NCBI GenBank assembly: GCA_002293295.1
Contig: DBCY01000072.1
Span: 7,806 to 23,822, forward strand
Direction of reading: 5' to 3'
Source of the DNA: Ruminococcus sp. UBA946
GTDB lineage: Bacteria; Bacillota; Clostridia; Oscillospirales; Ruminococcaceae
DNA: 16,017 nt
Of this stretch, positions 1 to 8,068 are shown in pieces. A model generated the notes under the pieces. That model was not told where the DNA came from and did not search any database. It saw nothing but the letters and a program-made list of their open reading frames with translations. The translations under genes and the position numbers were made by a program. The stretch's first letter is position 1; every line of letters begins with the position of its first letter.

Positions 1-28
1 CTGGAATCTTATTGTAAAGTAAAATCTC

Positions 29-1351
29 TTAAGTTGTTACCATTGCACTCCTAACTCCACACTTATACGCCTTCCAGCCAAGCTGAACCGGCTTTTTTAC
101 GGTCATTCTGAATATGACTCCGTCAACCGTAAACTCATATTTTGTTTCATCATAAATATACGGCTTGTCCAGTACGGACAAAAAACGATTGATTATTAAC
201 TGTGCGATTTTCTGTTCATTGGCATTTAAATCAGACTGTGAAAGTTTCCCTATAACCACGGTCGGAATAATGCCGTGGTGGTCTGAGATTCTGGAATTAT
301 CTATCACCCTGCCGTCAATGTTAAGTCCTTCTGAAAGAAGCTTCCCGACCCTTTGGCTGTCATAGCTTTCAAGGCATTTCACCGTGCTTTCAATCAGCGT
401 TTTCATATCGTCGGATAAATAATTGCTGTCCGTTCGGGGATAGGTGACAAGCTTTTTCTCATAAAGCGACTGCGCCGCTTTCAGGGTGTCGGCGGCGGTA
501 ATGCCGTAAATATCGTTTGCTTCCCGCTGCAAGGACGTAAGGCTGTGGATAAGCGGACGGTTTTCTGTTTTCCTTTTGGTTTCAGCAAGTGTGACAACCG
601 CCGTTTTATCGGTTAATTCCGACTGTGCCGCCGCTGCTTCCAATACCGTATCAAACTGTTTTTCACACTCCGCGCCGTTGTCCATAAGAAGCTTGAAATA
701 CGGTCTTTTCACAAAGCTTTCAATCCCCTCGTCACGGCTTGCGATAATATTAAGCACGGGGGTTTTCACCCTGCCGACCCTGTGAACGTCGTTGTTGAGG
801 ATACTGTATAAACGCGACAGCGACATTCCCAGAATGAAATCCGCCTGCGCCCTTGTCTGTCCGGCAAGGTATAAATTATCCTTTTCCGCGCCGTCAATCA
901 GATTTGCCATGCCGTTTTTTATGGATTCCTCGGTAAGCGAGCTAATCCAAAGCCTTTTAAACGGCTTTTTGCATTTGAAATACTCATAAATATATCTGAA
1001 TATGAGTTCTCCCTCGCGACCGGCGTCGCAGGCATTGATGATTTCGGTTATATCGTCCCTTTTCATCAACTTTCCGAGAAGGCTTATCTGCTCAGAATAA
1101 CCTTTAAGCGGGAACAGCCTGAATTTTTCAGGGAATACGGGAAGCGTTTCAAGCTCCCATTTCCCCCACCCGTAATCCTCCGGCATACCAAGCCCGAACA
1201 GATGACCCACCGCGTTTGAAACTATGTAACCGTTACCCTGAAAGTATGAGTTTTTCCCGTCCTGTACCCTTTCCGACGCTCCCACGCAGTACGCAAGATT
1301 CTGAGCGACCGAGGGTTTTTCGGCGATAATAAGCCTGAATTGGTTTAACAT
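29..1351 (-). CDS. topB: DNA topoisomerase III, C-terminally truncated, conjugative-element type
   Basis: Type IA topoisomerase that cuts and passes single strands; in Tn1549/CTn-type elements this gene follows the DUF4315 gene, as here. The TOPRIM domain starts at once (LIIAEKPSVAQ near residue 6) and has the acidic DAGREGELI motif at about residue 109. The catalytic tyrosine lies in TYPRTDS at about residue 304. The chosen start is ATG 1351, with an AAAGGAAG site 7 nt upstream that overlaps the end of the DUF4315 gene; a longer reading to 1396 would run into that gene. Only 440 residues are present, while family members usually exceed 550, so the C-terminal part of the toroid is missing. 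The reading frame ends GWKAYK-CGVRSAMVTT, and CGVRS is encoded by a repeat-arm fragment (46-63). Probably non-functional unless the rest lies beyond the window. Identity is certain; functional state is inferred. Confidence 0.9.
   Translation of the reverse strand: MLNQFRLIIAEKPSVAQNLAYCVGASERVQDGKNSYFQGNGYIVSNAVGHLFGLGMPEDYGWGKWELETLPVFPEKFRLFPLKGYSEQISLLGKLMKRDDITEIINACDAGREGELIFRYIYEYFKCKKPFKRLWISSLTEESIKNGMANLIDGAEKDNLYLAGQTRAQADFILGMSLSRLYSILNNDVHRVGRVKTPVLNIIASRDEGIESFVKRPYFKLLMDNGAECEKQFDTVLEAAAAQSELTDKTAVVTLAETKRKTENRPLIHSLTSLQREANDIYGITAADTLKAAQSLYEKKLVTYPRTDSNYLSDDMKTLIESTVKCLESYDSQRVGKLLSEGLNIDGRVIDNSRISDHHGIIPTVVIGKLSQSDLNANEQKIAQLIINRFLSVLDKPYIYDETKYEFTVDGVIFRMTVKKPVQLGWKAYKCGVRSAMVTT
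46..63 (-). repeat. Heptad repeat arm fragment inside the 3' end of topB
   Basis: These 18 bases match the outer end of the right arm of element C (4561-4578) at 17 of 18 positions. They lie inside the topB reading frame, exactly where its homology to topoisomerases stops. No second arm or spacer is visible between 1 and 45. Confidence 0.7.
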
Positions 1352-1355
1352 AAAA

Positions 1356-1655
1356 TTACTTCCTTTCATCAGCCGCTGACGGCTCTGTTTCTTCATATTC
1401 CTCCGATACGGGAACCATGCCGGTACTGTCCGCGCCGGCAGCCTTAATCAGGCTGTCAATATCGTACCCGCCCTGTTCCATAGCCCTGTAAAGCGCGCCA
1501 AGCTTTTCTTTTTTAAGTTTTCCGAGAAGCGCCGCTTCCTTTTTTTCGTGTGATTTCAATACCCCTCTATGATATTCGATGAGGCTTTTCGTGCGTTCAA
1601 TATTCGCCCTGCATTTCTCCAGACCCTCCGTATACCGCTTTTCCCTGTCAGTCAT
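1356..1655 (-). CDS. DUF4315-like conjugative element protein (99 aa)
   Basis: Small, charged, probably cytoplasmic protein. Residues 1-55 are rich in Lys, Glu and Arg with heptad-like hydrophobic spacing, predicting a coiled coil, followed by GALYRAMEQGGYDIDSLIKA and an acidic tail. Length, coiled coil, the short helix and the position directly before topB match DUF4315 proteins of Tn1549/CTn-type elements, whose role is unknown. Start ATG 1655 has an AAAGGGG site about 10 nt upstream, which itself follows repeat element A by a few bases. The stop TAA is 4 nt before the topB start and the topB ribosome binding site lies inside this gene, so translation of the two is probably coupled. The family call rests on context and general features rather than an alignment. 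Confidence 0.75.
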   Translation of the reverse strand: MTDREKRYTEGLEKCRANIERTKSLIEYHRGVLKSHEKKEAALLGKLKKEKLGALYRAMEQGGYDIDSLIKAAGADSTGMVPVSEEYEETEPSAADERK

Positions 1656-1676
1656 TAATTTATTTCCCCTTTCTTC

Positions 1677-1824
1677 AGTGTGGAGTTTGGAGTGTGAAGT
1701 GTGGAGTTGCGAATAAACTCGTAATTTTCACTGGTTTTACAATTACAAATTCACTTGAAATATAAAATAGGTTAAGTACCCATGTAATATATAACTCCAC
1801 ACTCAACTCTTCACACTCCACACT
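1677..1824. repeat. Element A: inverted heptad arms around an AT-rich spacer
   Basis: Left arm 1677-1708 and right arm 1793-1824 are each 32 nt and inversely repeated (about 27 of 32 positions by eye). They are built from 7-nt units of the type GTGTGGA/GTTTGGA/GTGTGAA. The 84-nt spacer shares its first 45 or so bases with the spacers of elements B and C and then diverges. The element fills the gap between the 102-aa gene, whose TAG stop overlaps the right arm end, and the DUF4315 ribosome binding site. Confidence 0.85.
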
Positions 1825-2131
1825 AACTGTTCTTCTTAATAATTACAAAATATACATACCCGCCCACAGACCCCGCAAGGACGATTCCGTCAAAAATACC
1901 GAACCTGAATTCCGGCATTGTCGCGGCCTTTGTCTGCTGTTCCTGTTCCGTTCCGCTGTCCCGCGTTTTGCCAGAACCGTTTGCGATATTGAATATGACC
2001 GCCGCCGCGAAAACAACAAGGATTATAATCAAAACCCTGTCCTTTTTAGGCTTCCGCACAGGCGGCTCAACGTCCGATTCCGGCTCCCGTCCTTTAAAAC
2101 CCGAAGCCGCTTTTTTCAAATAGTCAAACAT
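1823..2131 (-). CDS. Small two-segment membrane protein of the conjugation block (102 aa)
   Basis: Protein not recognised as a named family. It begins MFDYLKKAASGF, has a basic stretch (RKPKKDR), then a hydrophobic segment at about residues 33-50 (VLIIILVVFAAAVIF). After a polar Glu/Gln/Thr linker comes a second hydrophobic segment near the C-terminus (IVLAGSVGGYVYFVII) and a short basic tail. The start at ATG 2131 is set by a good GGAGG site 6 nt upstream; a longer reading to 2296 would only translate repeat element B. Its place between the CD1108-type gene and the DUF4315 gene is where a DUF4366/CD1107-type protein often sits in such elements, but the DUF4366 core is not visible. It could be a remnant of one or a separate accessory membrane protein. 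The TAG stop is formed at the junction with element A. Confidence 0.7.
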   Translation of the reverse strand: MFDYLKKAASGFKGREPESDVEPPVRKPKKDRVLIIILVVFAAAVIFNIANGSGKTRDSGTEQEQQTKAATMPEFRFGIFDGIVLAGSVGGYVYFVIIKKNS

Positions 2132-2150
2132 TATTTTCCTCCGTTTCTTC

Positions 2151-2304
2151 AGTGTGGAGTTTGGAGTGTGAAGTGTGGAGTTGTGAATTAACCCGTGATT
2201 TTCAGTGTTTGTAAGATTAATGTTCACCGGATTTATTAGTATAATTTTTCTTAAAACATTAAGGAGCGGTTTAACTCCACTCTTCACACTCCACACTCCA
2301 CACT
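2151..2304. repeat. Element B: inverted heptad arms around an AT-rich spacer
   Basis: Left arm 2151-2182 and right arm 2273-2304, each 32 nt, match inversely at 30 of 32 positions by eye. The 90-nt spacer is about 87% identical to that of element C (78 of 90 by eye). The right arm supplies the stop codon (2284-2286) of the CD1108-type gene, and the left arm ends 19 nt before the start codon of the 102-aa gene. No transposase or open reading frame lies inside. Confidence 0.9.
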
Positions 2305-4383
2305 CATCATGGTTTCAATCTGCGCGTAATAAAGATAGTACAGTTCGGTTTCCTCATCGGTGAAGCCCAAAGCTTCCATAACTTCCTCCGCCGTTAAATT
2401 GGTAACGCTCCCGTCAAGGTATTTATGGTTTCCGTGGCATGAGTAGGAGACGGTAACAAGGGTATACTCATACGGCGTTCCGGCATTTATGAACTCCTGT
2501 GTTTCTGTCTTTATGCAGTTCCCGCCCGGACACTCCCCGTAGGAATACGAATAGGTAAAATTGTAGAATTTATCAATTGCCTCCTGTATTTCGCTTTCCT
2601 CAAACTCAAGCTTCAGTTCCTCCGCGTCGCTCCCAAGCTCCTTATAGCGCTGTACGGCAAGAACGGCTAAAACCGACGTTCGGTCAACCGACAATTCGCT
2701 GTTTCCGAATCTGTTAAGCCCCTGAATCTGTGAATACGGGGGATAGTTTATATACTCCGGCTCCATATTTACAATGCTGTCAATTTCAGCCTGCTTTTGT
2801 TCAAGATAACCGGATATGACCTCCTGATAACCGTCAAGCACATCCTTTTCCGTTCTGTCTGAATCTTCTTCATCGGGGAACATCCAGCTGAACAGGCTTG
2901 TTACCGAAGTTACCGTTACCGTCGTCAGACCGGACAAAAGCGTGGTTGTAAGCATAATCAGAAGTATTGCCGCTATGATAATCAGTCCCGGTTTTGAAGC
3001 GGCTGCCCTGATTATTACAGTCCCCGCCTTTTTTGCCACCTTTGCGGTTTTCTTTGCTGTATCGGCAGCTTTTTTGACGTTTTGTTTTGCCCTCCTGACC
3101 TGAGCGCGGGCGTCGCGGGGCATATTTTTAATTGCGTATGCGGTTTTTACGGAGGTTCGGGCGGTATTCACAACCGCCTTACCCGCGTTTGAAGTATGGC
3201 GGATGCCTGTAATCCCCTGTCTGACCGCCTCCGTCCCCGTATCGGTGATTTTGGATTTATCGGGTTTGGTTTTAAGAATCTGACTGCCCGCACCCTTTAC
3301 AGCGTTTTTCAGTCCGCTACCCGCCGCAGTCATAATCCGCCCCGCGTCCTTTGCTAAACCGGCTTTCATAACCGGAACGTCATATTTAACCGCAGTCGCG
3401 ATACGCCCTGCCGCTCCCGCTGTTTTTTTGACCGCCGTGCGGATATGACCGCCGGCTTGCGTAACTGCCGAAACCGCCGCATGTGCCGCTATAACAGATT
3501 CGATTGCGGGAGAATTGTCGCCGTCCGGCTTTGCAATGGTATACCTGAGATTTTTCAGCCGCATTTGTTTAATGCGCAAAGCTCTTTTGTATACCAAACG
3601 TCTGCGCTGTATGTCACTAATATTAACGCTGTCCGGCATACCGGATTTCACCTGAGTTTTTATTGCCGAAGGCTGAACTGTGTCATTTTTAACCATACTA
3701 TAATCCGTTTTTAACAGACTATACCGCTTGTTTTTCAATCGCCTTTTATGCTGTAAAAATAAACCGTTTGTCTTGATTCCCTCAACATTTCGCGTCTGCC
3801 GGATTCCCGCTCCTGTCTTGATTTCACCGCTGTTTACACTGTGCTGTAAGGTATCGGTTTTCAGCGCTGCGGCGGTTTTGATACCGTCATTTCCGGTATT
3901 TCCGGCAGTTCGGGTTTGCGGTATACCGGCGTTAATGCCGTGTTGAACGGCGCCGGATTTTGAAGGCTTTGAAGTTCTGATTCCCATGCCGGACGGCAAA
4001 ACGGGAGCCGCAGTATATGCTCTTGAAACGCTTTCCGTATTCGGAGCGGTACGGATACCGCCCGTCATACTATTGTTACTGTCTGTAATATAATTAACTC
4101 CATAGCCGACTTGAGAAGTTTGGGAAGCCTGAGCCGTTTGAATTCTTCTTCCTGCTGTATATTTCTTTGCGGATTTTTTAAGCAGGAACCTTTGGTTTGC
4201 ATGAGAAGAATTGTTACCGCCTGTCCGGAGCTTAGCGCCCGAATAGCTCTGACCGCTTTTAATACCGCTCCTGTTATTAACGCCGTCATTTTTATTACGG
4301 CTGTAAAGAGTATCGTTACTTATGCCATACCCATCGGAAGCCCTTTCTTTTCTGCCGGTCTGAATTGAAGATATAACTTTCAC
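2284..4383 (-). pseudogene. CD1108-type mobile element protein, truncated, start codon altered
   Basis: In Tn1549/CTn-type elements the gene after VirB4 encodes a long basic protein with one membrane segment followed by an extracellular cell-wall hydrolase. Here a basic, repetitive N-terminal half is followed by KAADTAKKTAKVAKKAG, a membrane segment (about residues 472-495, LIIIAAILLIMLTTTLLSGL) and an extracellular linker that contains GNRFGNSELS-like and Tyr-rich stretches. It stops at 699 residues (MMSVECGV) with no NlpC/P60, lysozyme or M23 domain. The last six residues and the TGA come from the arm of element B. The only standard start, GTG 4383, lies inside the near-perfect ribosome binding site AAGGGGGTGA. 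At normal spacing the codon is ATA (4374-4372), perhaps a former ATG. The open frame over 2.1 kb means it may still be expressed; calling it a pseudogene is inference. Confidence 0.65.
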
Positions 4384-4392
4384 CCCCTTTTC

Positions 4393-4578
4393 AGTGTGGA
4401 GTTTGGAGTGTGGAAGGTGGAGTTGTGAATTAACCTATGATTTTCAGTGTTTTTAAGGATAAAGTTCACCGGATTTATTAGCACAATTTTTTTTAAAACA
4501 TTAAGGGGCAATTTAACTCCACACTCCACTCTTCACACTAAATCCGCACTCCACTCTTCACACTCCAAACTCCACACT
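4393..4578. repeat. Element C: inverted heptad arms, right arm doubled
   Basis: Left arm 4393-4424 (32 nt), 90-nt spacer closely related to that of element B, and a right arm 4515-4578 of 64 nt that reads as two 32-nt arms in tandem. The outer right arm matches the left arm inversely at about 28 of 32 positions. The outer arm supplies the VirB4 stop codon (4558-4560) at the same arm position as in element B. Confidence 0.88.
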
Positions 4579-7578
4579 CTGAGAAATTTCCTCAATTTTC
4601 GTGGTCATCAACCCGTACAGCTCATTTTTCGGGAAGCTGTCCTTGAATGGAATTATGCTCCCGCCGCAGAAAATCAATCCGTGTCCGCTGTCGGAGTTTG
4701 TGACATAAGCAAGCAGGTTATCGGAAATATTAAGAAGCTTCGCAAGCTGATTCCTGTCGCTCGCCGCCTGATTCAGCATCATGATAAAATCGGTGTTTGA
4801 AAGCATTGAACGAGCCGTTTCCGATTTCAGCAAATCCTCCACGTTCTGGGTGATTCCGGTCGGAACGCCGCCCCACTTGCGCGCCCTTTTGTACAGCTCG
4901 AAAAGGAAGTTGGCGGAGTATTCGTTCGCAAAAAGAAGGTAAATTTCGTCCATATATATCCATGTCCGCTTCCCCTTCGCCCTGTTTGTGGTGATTCTGT
5001 TCCAGACGTAATCGAGTACGATGAGCATACCGAGGGTTTTAAGCTGTTTCCCCAAATCCTTAATATCATAGGAAACCACGCGGTTGTTTGTATCAACGTT
5101 GGTTTTGTGCGAAAAAACATTAAGGTTGCCCTTGATATAGAGTTCAAACGAAAGCGCCAGTCCCCGCGCCTCTTTCTCCGGCTGTGACTTCAAAACCTCG
5201 TAGAAGTCCTGCAAGGTAGGCGTTTTCGATACGTCAAAATCCTGTAAGTATTCCCTGTAGGTGATTGTCAGACAGCGGTCAACGATTGCCTTTTCCTTTG
5301 CTGTAAGCCCCTGCTTCCCGACAAGGCACTCGCAGAAAGAGAGTATAAAGTCTGATTTCATTACAAGCGGGGATTCGTCGTCCGAATAGTCATTTGACAT
5401 ATCAAGCGGATTAATAAAGTTCCTTGAAGCGGGGGAAATGTTTATTGTTTCACCGCCGAGCGCCGCAACCAAATTTAAATACTCCCTCTCAGGGTCGATT
5501 ATGATTATGTCGTCGCCGGTGGCAAGGAATACGTTCATAATTTCCCGCTTCGCCGCAAACGATTTACCGCTCCCCGGACTCCCGAGGATAAAGCCGTTGG
5601 AATTTTTCAAGAAAAGGAACAGAATCATATTGTTAGAAAGGGAGTTAAGCCCGTAATACATCCCGTTCACCTGATTGATTTCCTTTGAGGAAAACGGAAG
5701 CAGTACCGCCGTGCTTTCCGTTGTCAGTGTTCTGCGGATTTTAAGCGTACAGTTTCCGAGAGGAAGAACGCTCTGCATACCCTTTTCCTGTTGGAAGTTG
5801 AGTATACCAAGAGTGCATATATGCTTCCTGACGACGGCTTCTATGGTTTCGGTATTGTTTTCAAGCTCGTCATAATCAGCCGCCGTCACCATAATAACCG
5901 TATTTACAAGAAACATCTTCTGGTTCTTTGAACGCAAATCGTCAAGAAGCTCCTCCGCCTCCGTAAGGGAGTGCTTCAATTCCTCGCCGATGATGTCGGA
6001 GGTGTAGCCGCTCTGGATTGCCTTTTTCTCCGCCTGTAATTTATTTGCCCTCATTGAAGTAAGCTGACGGTTTACGATTTTCAAAGCCTTGTAAGGGTCA
6101 ACCGGAGCGACGTTCACAGTAACCATAACGTCAAGGTTTGTGTTCGCAATGTCAGTCAGCAGATGGTCTTGCAGGCTTGCCGGCATATCCTTTATGAACA
6201 TACACCGCGCGTATTTGTCCCCCCACATGAAATAATTCTTTTTGAACTCAAAATAGTCGGGGCAGCAGTAAGCCCTTTCAGCCTGACGGTCAAAGCTTTT
6301 CTGCGACAGGCTCGGAATTTCCTCGTCCACGTTCCTGAAAATATCCTTTAAAAGCGCTATACGCTTGTTTGAGGTAAGCGGAACGATTGAGGAACCGATT
6401 TTCTTAAAGGCGTTCGTAAGCTCCAAGTCGATTGAAACAAACTTTGCCCGCGCCGCTTCCGCGTCAGCAGCCTGAACCGTAACGGTAAGGTATTTACTGC
6501 GGATAATCCCGTTCTGCCCCTGCTCCATTTTTTCAACAAGCATTTTATTGTAAACGTCTATGTAGCGGTCGTAGCCGTCCCCTTTATTTTTCAGAAGCAC
6601 CATATTTTCAAAATCCGCTTTGTTCACCTTATTATTATGCACTGTCACCTGAATGTCGGCGGAGGTGTCGAACGAGTTCAGCACGGAGCAGAATCCCAAG
6701 AAAATGCTCTCCTGTTCCTCCTGCTTCGCAATGGAGTAATTAACGTCCTCAAAGCGGTATGTTTTGCTGAACCTGCCGTTATCAACCATAAAGAGGTATT
6801 CGTCGCAAACCTTTTTGTACGGCAGGGTTTTCTGCGATGTATCAGTGATAACGCGCTTTCTGACCCTGCGCTCCTTTTTCTGCTTAGGCTTTTTCAGCTT
6901 ATCCAAGCGGATACTGTCCCTTTGCCTTGCGGTTAATCCCGATAAATCCGCGTTTTCAGGAAGTTTCCTTTTGGATTTGTTGAAATATACCGCCGCCGCG
7001 ATTGCCGCTCCGAACACTGCGGCAATTAGCAGAAACCCCTGCGGGTTAAAGCCGCTGTCCTTCACTGCCGGAACGTCGGGAATTACGGCGGTCTCCGTCA
7101 CAGTAATTTCCTGCGGTACTGTTGTTTCCGGTACCGCTGCCGTTTGTGATACGGTTGTTGTTTCAGCGGCAATTTTAGAAACGCTTCCTGTCTGTTCCTC
7201 ATTTGAAACGGTAGTCTGGATTTTGTTTTCCGCGTCCTCATTTTTTTCCTCCGAAGTAATTTCCTCTGTAATTTCTGTTTCCGCCGAAGTTTCCGGAAGT
7301 GCTTCCGGAGCGGTGTAAGCTGTTTGATAAACAACCGGGGGAACCTCATACGGCTTCACGGTTTCGGTATAGACCACAACGGTCGCCGGCGCTTCCGTAA
7401 TTTTTGCTGTAACGGTTGTTTCCGCCGTCGTTGTCTGTGCCGTCGTTGTTTCGGGAGCCTGAGTTTCCGAAACCGGCGCCGTTGTCTGAACGGGCGGCTC
7501 GTCCATATAAATAATTTCCACGGGCTCGCCGTTTTCATCAAGCATTACATCGTCCTCATATTCGTAATTATCCTGCAT
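4558..7578 (-). CDS. VirB4-type conjugation ATPase with membrane-anchored Thr-rich N-terminal extension
   Basis: Cytoplasmic-face ATPase that powers type IV secretion during conjugation. The ATPase part begins near residue 255 counted from ATG 7599. It has Walker A GSPGSGKS at about 672-679 and Walker B WIYMDEIYLLF at about 880, followed by ITQNVEDLL and a typical SGHGLIFCGGSIIPF end region. Ahead of it are about 150 residues rich in Thr, Glu, Pro and Val, one hydrophobic segment at about 188-206, and a Lys/Arg-rich stretch; usual relatives of about 800 residues lack this. Start is uncertain: ATG 7578 (MQDNYEYEDD) has AAAGGG 12 nt upstream and is preferred, while ATG 7599 lacks a clear site. 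The last residues SVEFGV and the stop come from element C, so the native C-terminus was replaced or slightly extended. It lies between PrgI and the CD1108-type gene, as in related elements. Confidence 0.92.
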   Translation of the reverse strand: MQDNYEYEDDVMLDENGEPVEIIYMDEPPVQTTAPVSETQAPETTTAQTTTAETTVTAKITEAPATVVVYTETVKPYEVPPVVYQTAYTAPEALPETSAETEITEEITSEEKNEDAENKIQTTVSNEEQTGSVSKIAAETTTVSQTAAVPETTVPQEITVTETAVIPDVPAVKDSGFNPQGFLLIAAVFGAAIAAAVYFNKSKRKLPENADLSGLTARQRDSIRLDKLKKPKQKKERRVRKRVITDTSQKTLPYKKVCDEYLFMVDNGRFSKTYRFEDVNYSIAKQEEQESIFLGFCSVLNSFDTSADIQVTVHNNKVNKADFENMVLLKNKGDGYDRYIDVYNKMLVEKMEQGQNGIIRSKYLTVTVQAADAEAARAKFVSIDLELTNAFKKIGSSIVPLTSNKRIALLKDIFRNVDEEIPSLSQKSFDRQAERAYCCPDYFEFKKNYFMWGDKYARCMFIKDMPASLQDHLLTDIANTNLDVMVTVNVAPVDPYKALKIVNRQLTSMRANKLQAEKKAIQSGYTSDIIGEELKHSLTEAEELLDDLRSKNQKMFLVNTVIMVTAADYDELENNTETIEAVVRKHICTLGILNFQQEKGMQSVLPLGNCTLKIRRTLTTESTAVLLPFSSKEINQVNGMYYGLNSLSNNMILFLFLKNSNGFILGSPGSGKSFAAKREIMNVFLATGDDIIIIDPEREYLNLVAALGGETINISPASRNFINPLDMSNDYSDDESPLVMKSDFILSFCECLVGKQGLTAKEKAIVDRCLTITYREYLQDFDVSKTPTLQDFYEVLKSQPEKEARGLALSFELYIKGNLNVFSHKTNVDTNNRVVSYDIKDLGKQLKTLGMLIVLDYVWNRITTNRAKGKRTWIYMDEIYLLFANEYSANFLFELYKRARKWGGVPTGITQNVEDLLKSETARSMLSNTDFIMMLNQAASDRNQLAKLLNISDNLLAYVTNSDSGHGLIFCGGSIIPFKDSFPKNELYGLMTTKIEEISQSVEFGV

Positions 7579-7611
7579 ATCAATAATCATCCCTTTCATC
7601 TTTTCTGCGAT

Positions 7612-7663
7612 GTTTTGCTATTCAAAAAGCAAAACTCGCATTTGAAAAACGCAGTTTTTCAAA
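7612..7663. repeat. Two adjacent hairpins between PrgI and VirB4 genes
   Basis: Hairpin 7641-7663 has a perfect 10-bp stem with a 3-nt loop and touches the PrgI stop codon at 7664. Hairpin 7612-7635 has a 7-bp stem (GTTTTGC/GCAAAAC) and a 10-nt loop. They could modulate expression or protect the mRNA between the two genes; there is no T-tract for a strong terminator. Confidence 0.7.
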
Positions 7664-8068
7664 TTACCCTGCTTTCCTTAATATTCTTTTCAGTATGGAT
7701 TCCCCGCGCGCCTTTTCAAGCTCCGCCGCCAGTTCTTCGGCAAGGTACTGTTCCCTCAGCTTCATAAAAACAGGCTCGTAGGAATACACCCTTTTCTGCG
7801 GAGTGAAATATGAGTTCGCCAGTTCCGAGGCGAATTTCTCAAAGGTCATGTCGTTGTACCTGAAAAATCCGGCAAGCATAAGCGGCATGGCAATTATGAT
7901 TACCGCCCATGAAACCGCTTCCTGCGGTAAAAACCTGTTCCCGAATATGTACAGCGGAACGCATATAAGCAGGGCGATTCCCGCGCACTGGCACTGCCGC
8001 ATTGTCAGTCCGAAAAACAGCTTTTCACGGTAATTCTTGATTTCCTTGGGTATCCTTATTTCAATCAT
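7664..8068 (-). CDS. PrgI family conjugation membrane protein (134 aa)
   Basis: Inner-membrane component of Gram-positive type IV secretion systems; PrgI genes normally sit directly before VirB4, as here. The N-terminus MIEIRIPKEIKNYREKL is the family signature, followed by FFGLTMRQ and two membrane segments (about residues 26-42 and 51-68). A cytoplasmic C-terminal half contains FRYNDMTFEKFA and a charged helix. ATG 8068 is chosen over the longer GTG 8080. It gives the usual family start, overlaps the TGA of the 37-aa gene in an ATGA arrangement, and has a GGGGTGG site 8 nt upstream. Translation is probably coupled to the small gene. Length is near the family norm. Confidence 0.9.
   Translation of the reverse strand: MIEIRIPKEIKNYREKLFFGLTMRQCQCAGIALLICVPLYIFGNRFLPQEAVSWAVIIIAMPLMLAGFFRYNDMTFEKFASELANSYFTPQKRVYSYEPVFMKLREQYLAEELAAELEKARGESILKRILRKAG

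Noticed and set aside
2132..2296. N-terminal extension of the 102-aa membrane protein to 2296
   Set aside because: The extra 55 residues are translated from repeat element B, and the GGAGG site at 2131 defines a normal start.
1677..4578. Heptad arrays as a possible CRISPR array
   Set aside because: Units are 7 nt and directly abutting, without unique spacers of regular length, and there are no cas genes.
6764..7318. Plus-strand reading frame of 184 codons opposite the VirB4 N-terminal extension
   Set aside because: It is the complement of a low-complexity Thr/Glu-rich region, which gives long Ser/Val-rich shadow frames; no ribosome binding site or family resemblance.
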